NCBI GenBank assembly: GCA_963771005.1
Contig: CAVYRO010000002.1
Coordinates: 310,001 to 374,000 of the forward strand
DNA: 64,000 nucleotides
Direction of reading: 5' to 3'
Source of the DNA: DASQZK01 sp963771005
Lineage (GTDB): Bacteria > Bacteroidota > Bacteroidia > Bacteroidales > GCA-2748055
Within the stretch, counting starts at the first letter, position 1. Every line of letters starts with the position of its first letter. The notes beneath the pieces were generated by a model. The model was not told the origin of the DNA, made no database searches, and was given only the letters and a program-made list of their open reading frames with translations. The position numbers were made by a program, and so were the translations under genes. Shown here piece after piece: positions 63,973 through 64,000 of the stretch.

Positions 63973-64000
63973 CCCGCTACTGGCGACATAGGTATCTGAA

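Overview
The window looks like chromosomal DNA of a Bacteroidota bacterium, probably in or near Bacteroidales. Signs are the TAnnTTTG-type -7 promoter boxes, the near absence of Shine-Dalgarno (SD) sequences, a type IX secretion (T9SS) C-terminal sorting-tail remnant, two DUF4142 proteins, LVIVD-repeat and PL11 secreted proteins, and small membrane proteins of the lmo0937 and Thivi_2564 types. There are about 60 protein genes. I found no rRNA, tRNA or CRISPR array.

Layout, left third (1-33 kb). Repeat-rich intergenic DNA with a 10-bp tandem repeat is followed by an orphan OmpR-type response regulator and a bacterioferritin. A four-gene minus-strand cluster comes next: a lysine 2,3-aminomutase-like radical SAM enzyme, two D-Ala-D-Ala-ligase-like ATP-grasp enzymes and a GNAT. 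Two DUF4142 proteins flank a 224-bp nested inverted repeat. Then come UspA, a truncated IS5-type transposase, a small polysaccharide group (TylF-like methyltransferase, WecG/TagA transferase, GT4), secreted proteins (beta-barrel, LVIVD propeller, PL11 lyase, a glycosidase-like protein) and an O-methyltransferase. An ABC-2 export operon (NEW3-like protein, ATPase, permease) stands out for its perfect SD sequences. Last are an ArsR-thioredoxin-ArsF-ArsG-permease redox/arsenical cassette with two near-identical ArsR-type operators, and an ArsR-SRPBCC-DoxX-DUF4256 operon with twin palindromic operators.

Right half (33.6-64 kb). This part is visibly more AT-rich and is bracketed by two paralogous AraC-type regulators, each with an N-terminal HMA-like CxRC domain. 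Between them lie carbon-storage and mannan genes (glycogen phosphorylase, phosphoketolase, a phosphoglucomutase remnant, a GH100-like glucosidase, GH130, three GT/deacetylase-type genes), a P-type H+-ATPase, AI-2E and DUF1003 membrane proteins, and many tiny stress-type proteins. A GT4 gene is split by a 2,658-bp IS21-family element; removing the element and one copy of its 5-bp target duplication restores the reading frame exactly.

The most notable signal is a composite promoter seen at five places in this half, plus one degenerate copy. It consists of GTGTGAATSATGTAA, then TGTAAC exactly 31 bp further on (start to start), then a TACCTTTR-type -7 box 26-27 bp further. It holds a TGTAA direct repeat with 21-bp periodicity, the geometry expected for an AraC-type activator. 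It sits upstream of a B12/radical SAM gene, a cupin, two coiled-coil stress proteins, and the lmo0937 and Thivi_2564 small membrane protein operons. I infer an undescribed regulon run by one or both HMA-AraC proteins.

Several genes at 52-62 kb carry single-base frameshifts, often in A/T runs. This may reflect decay of the island or assembly error.
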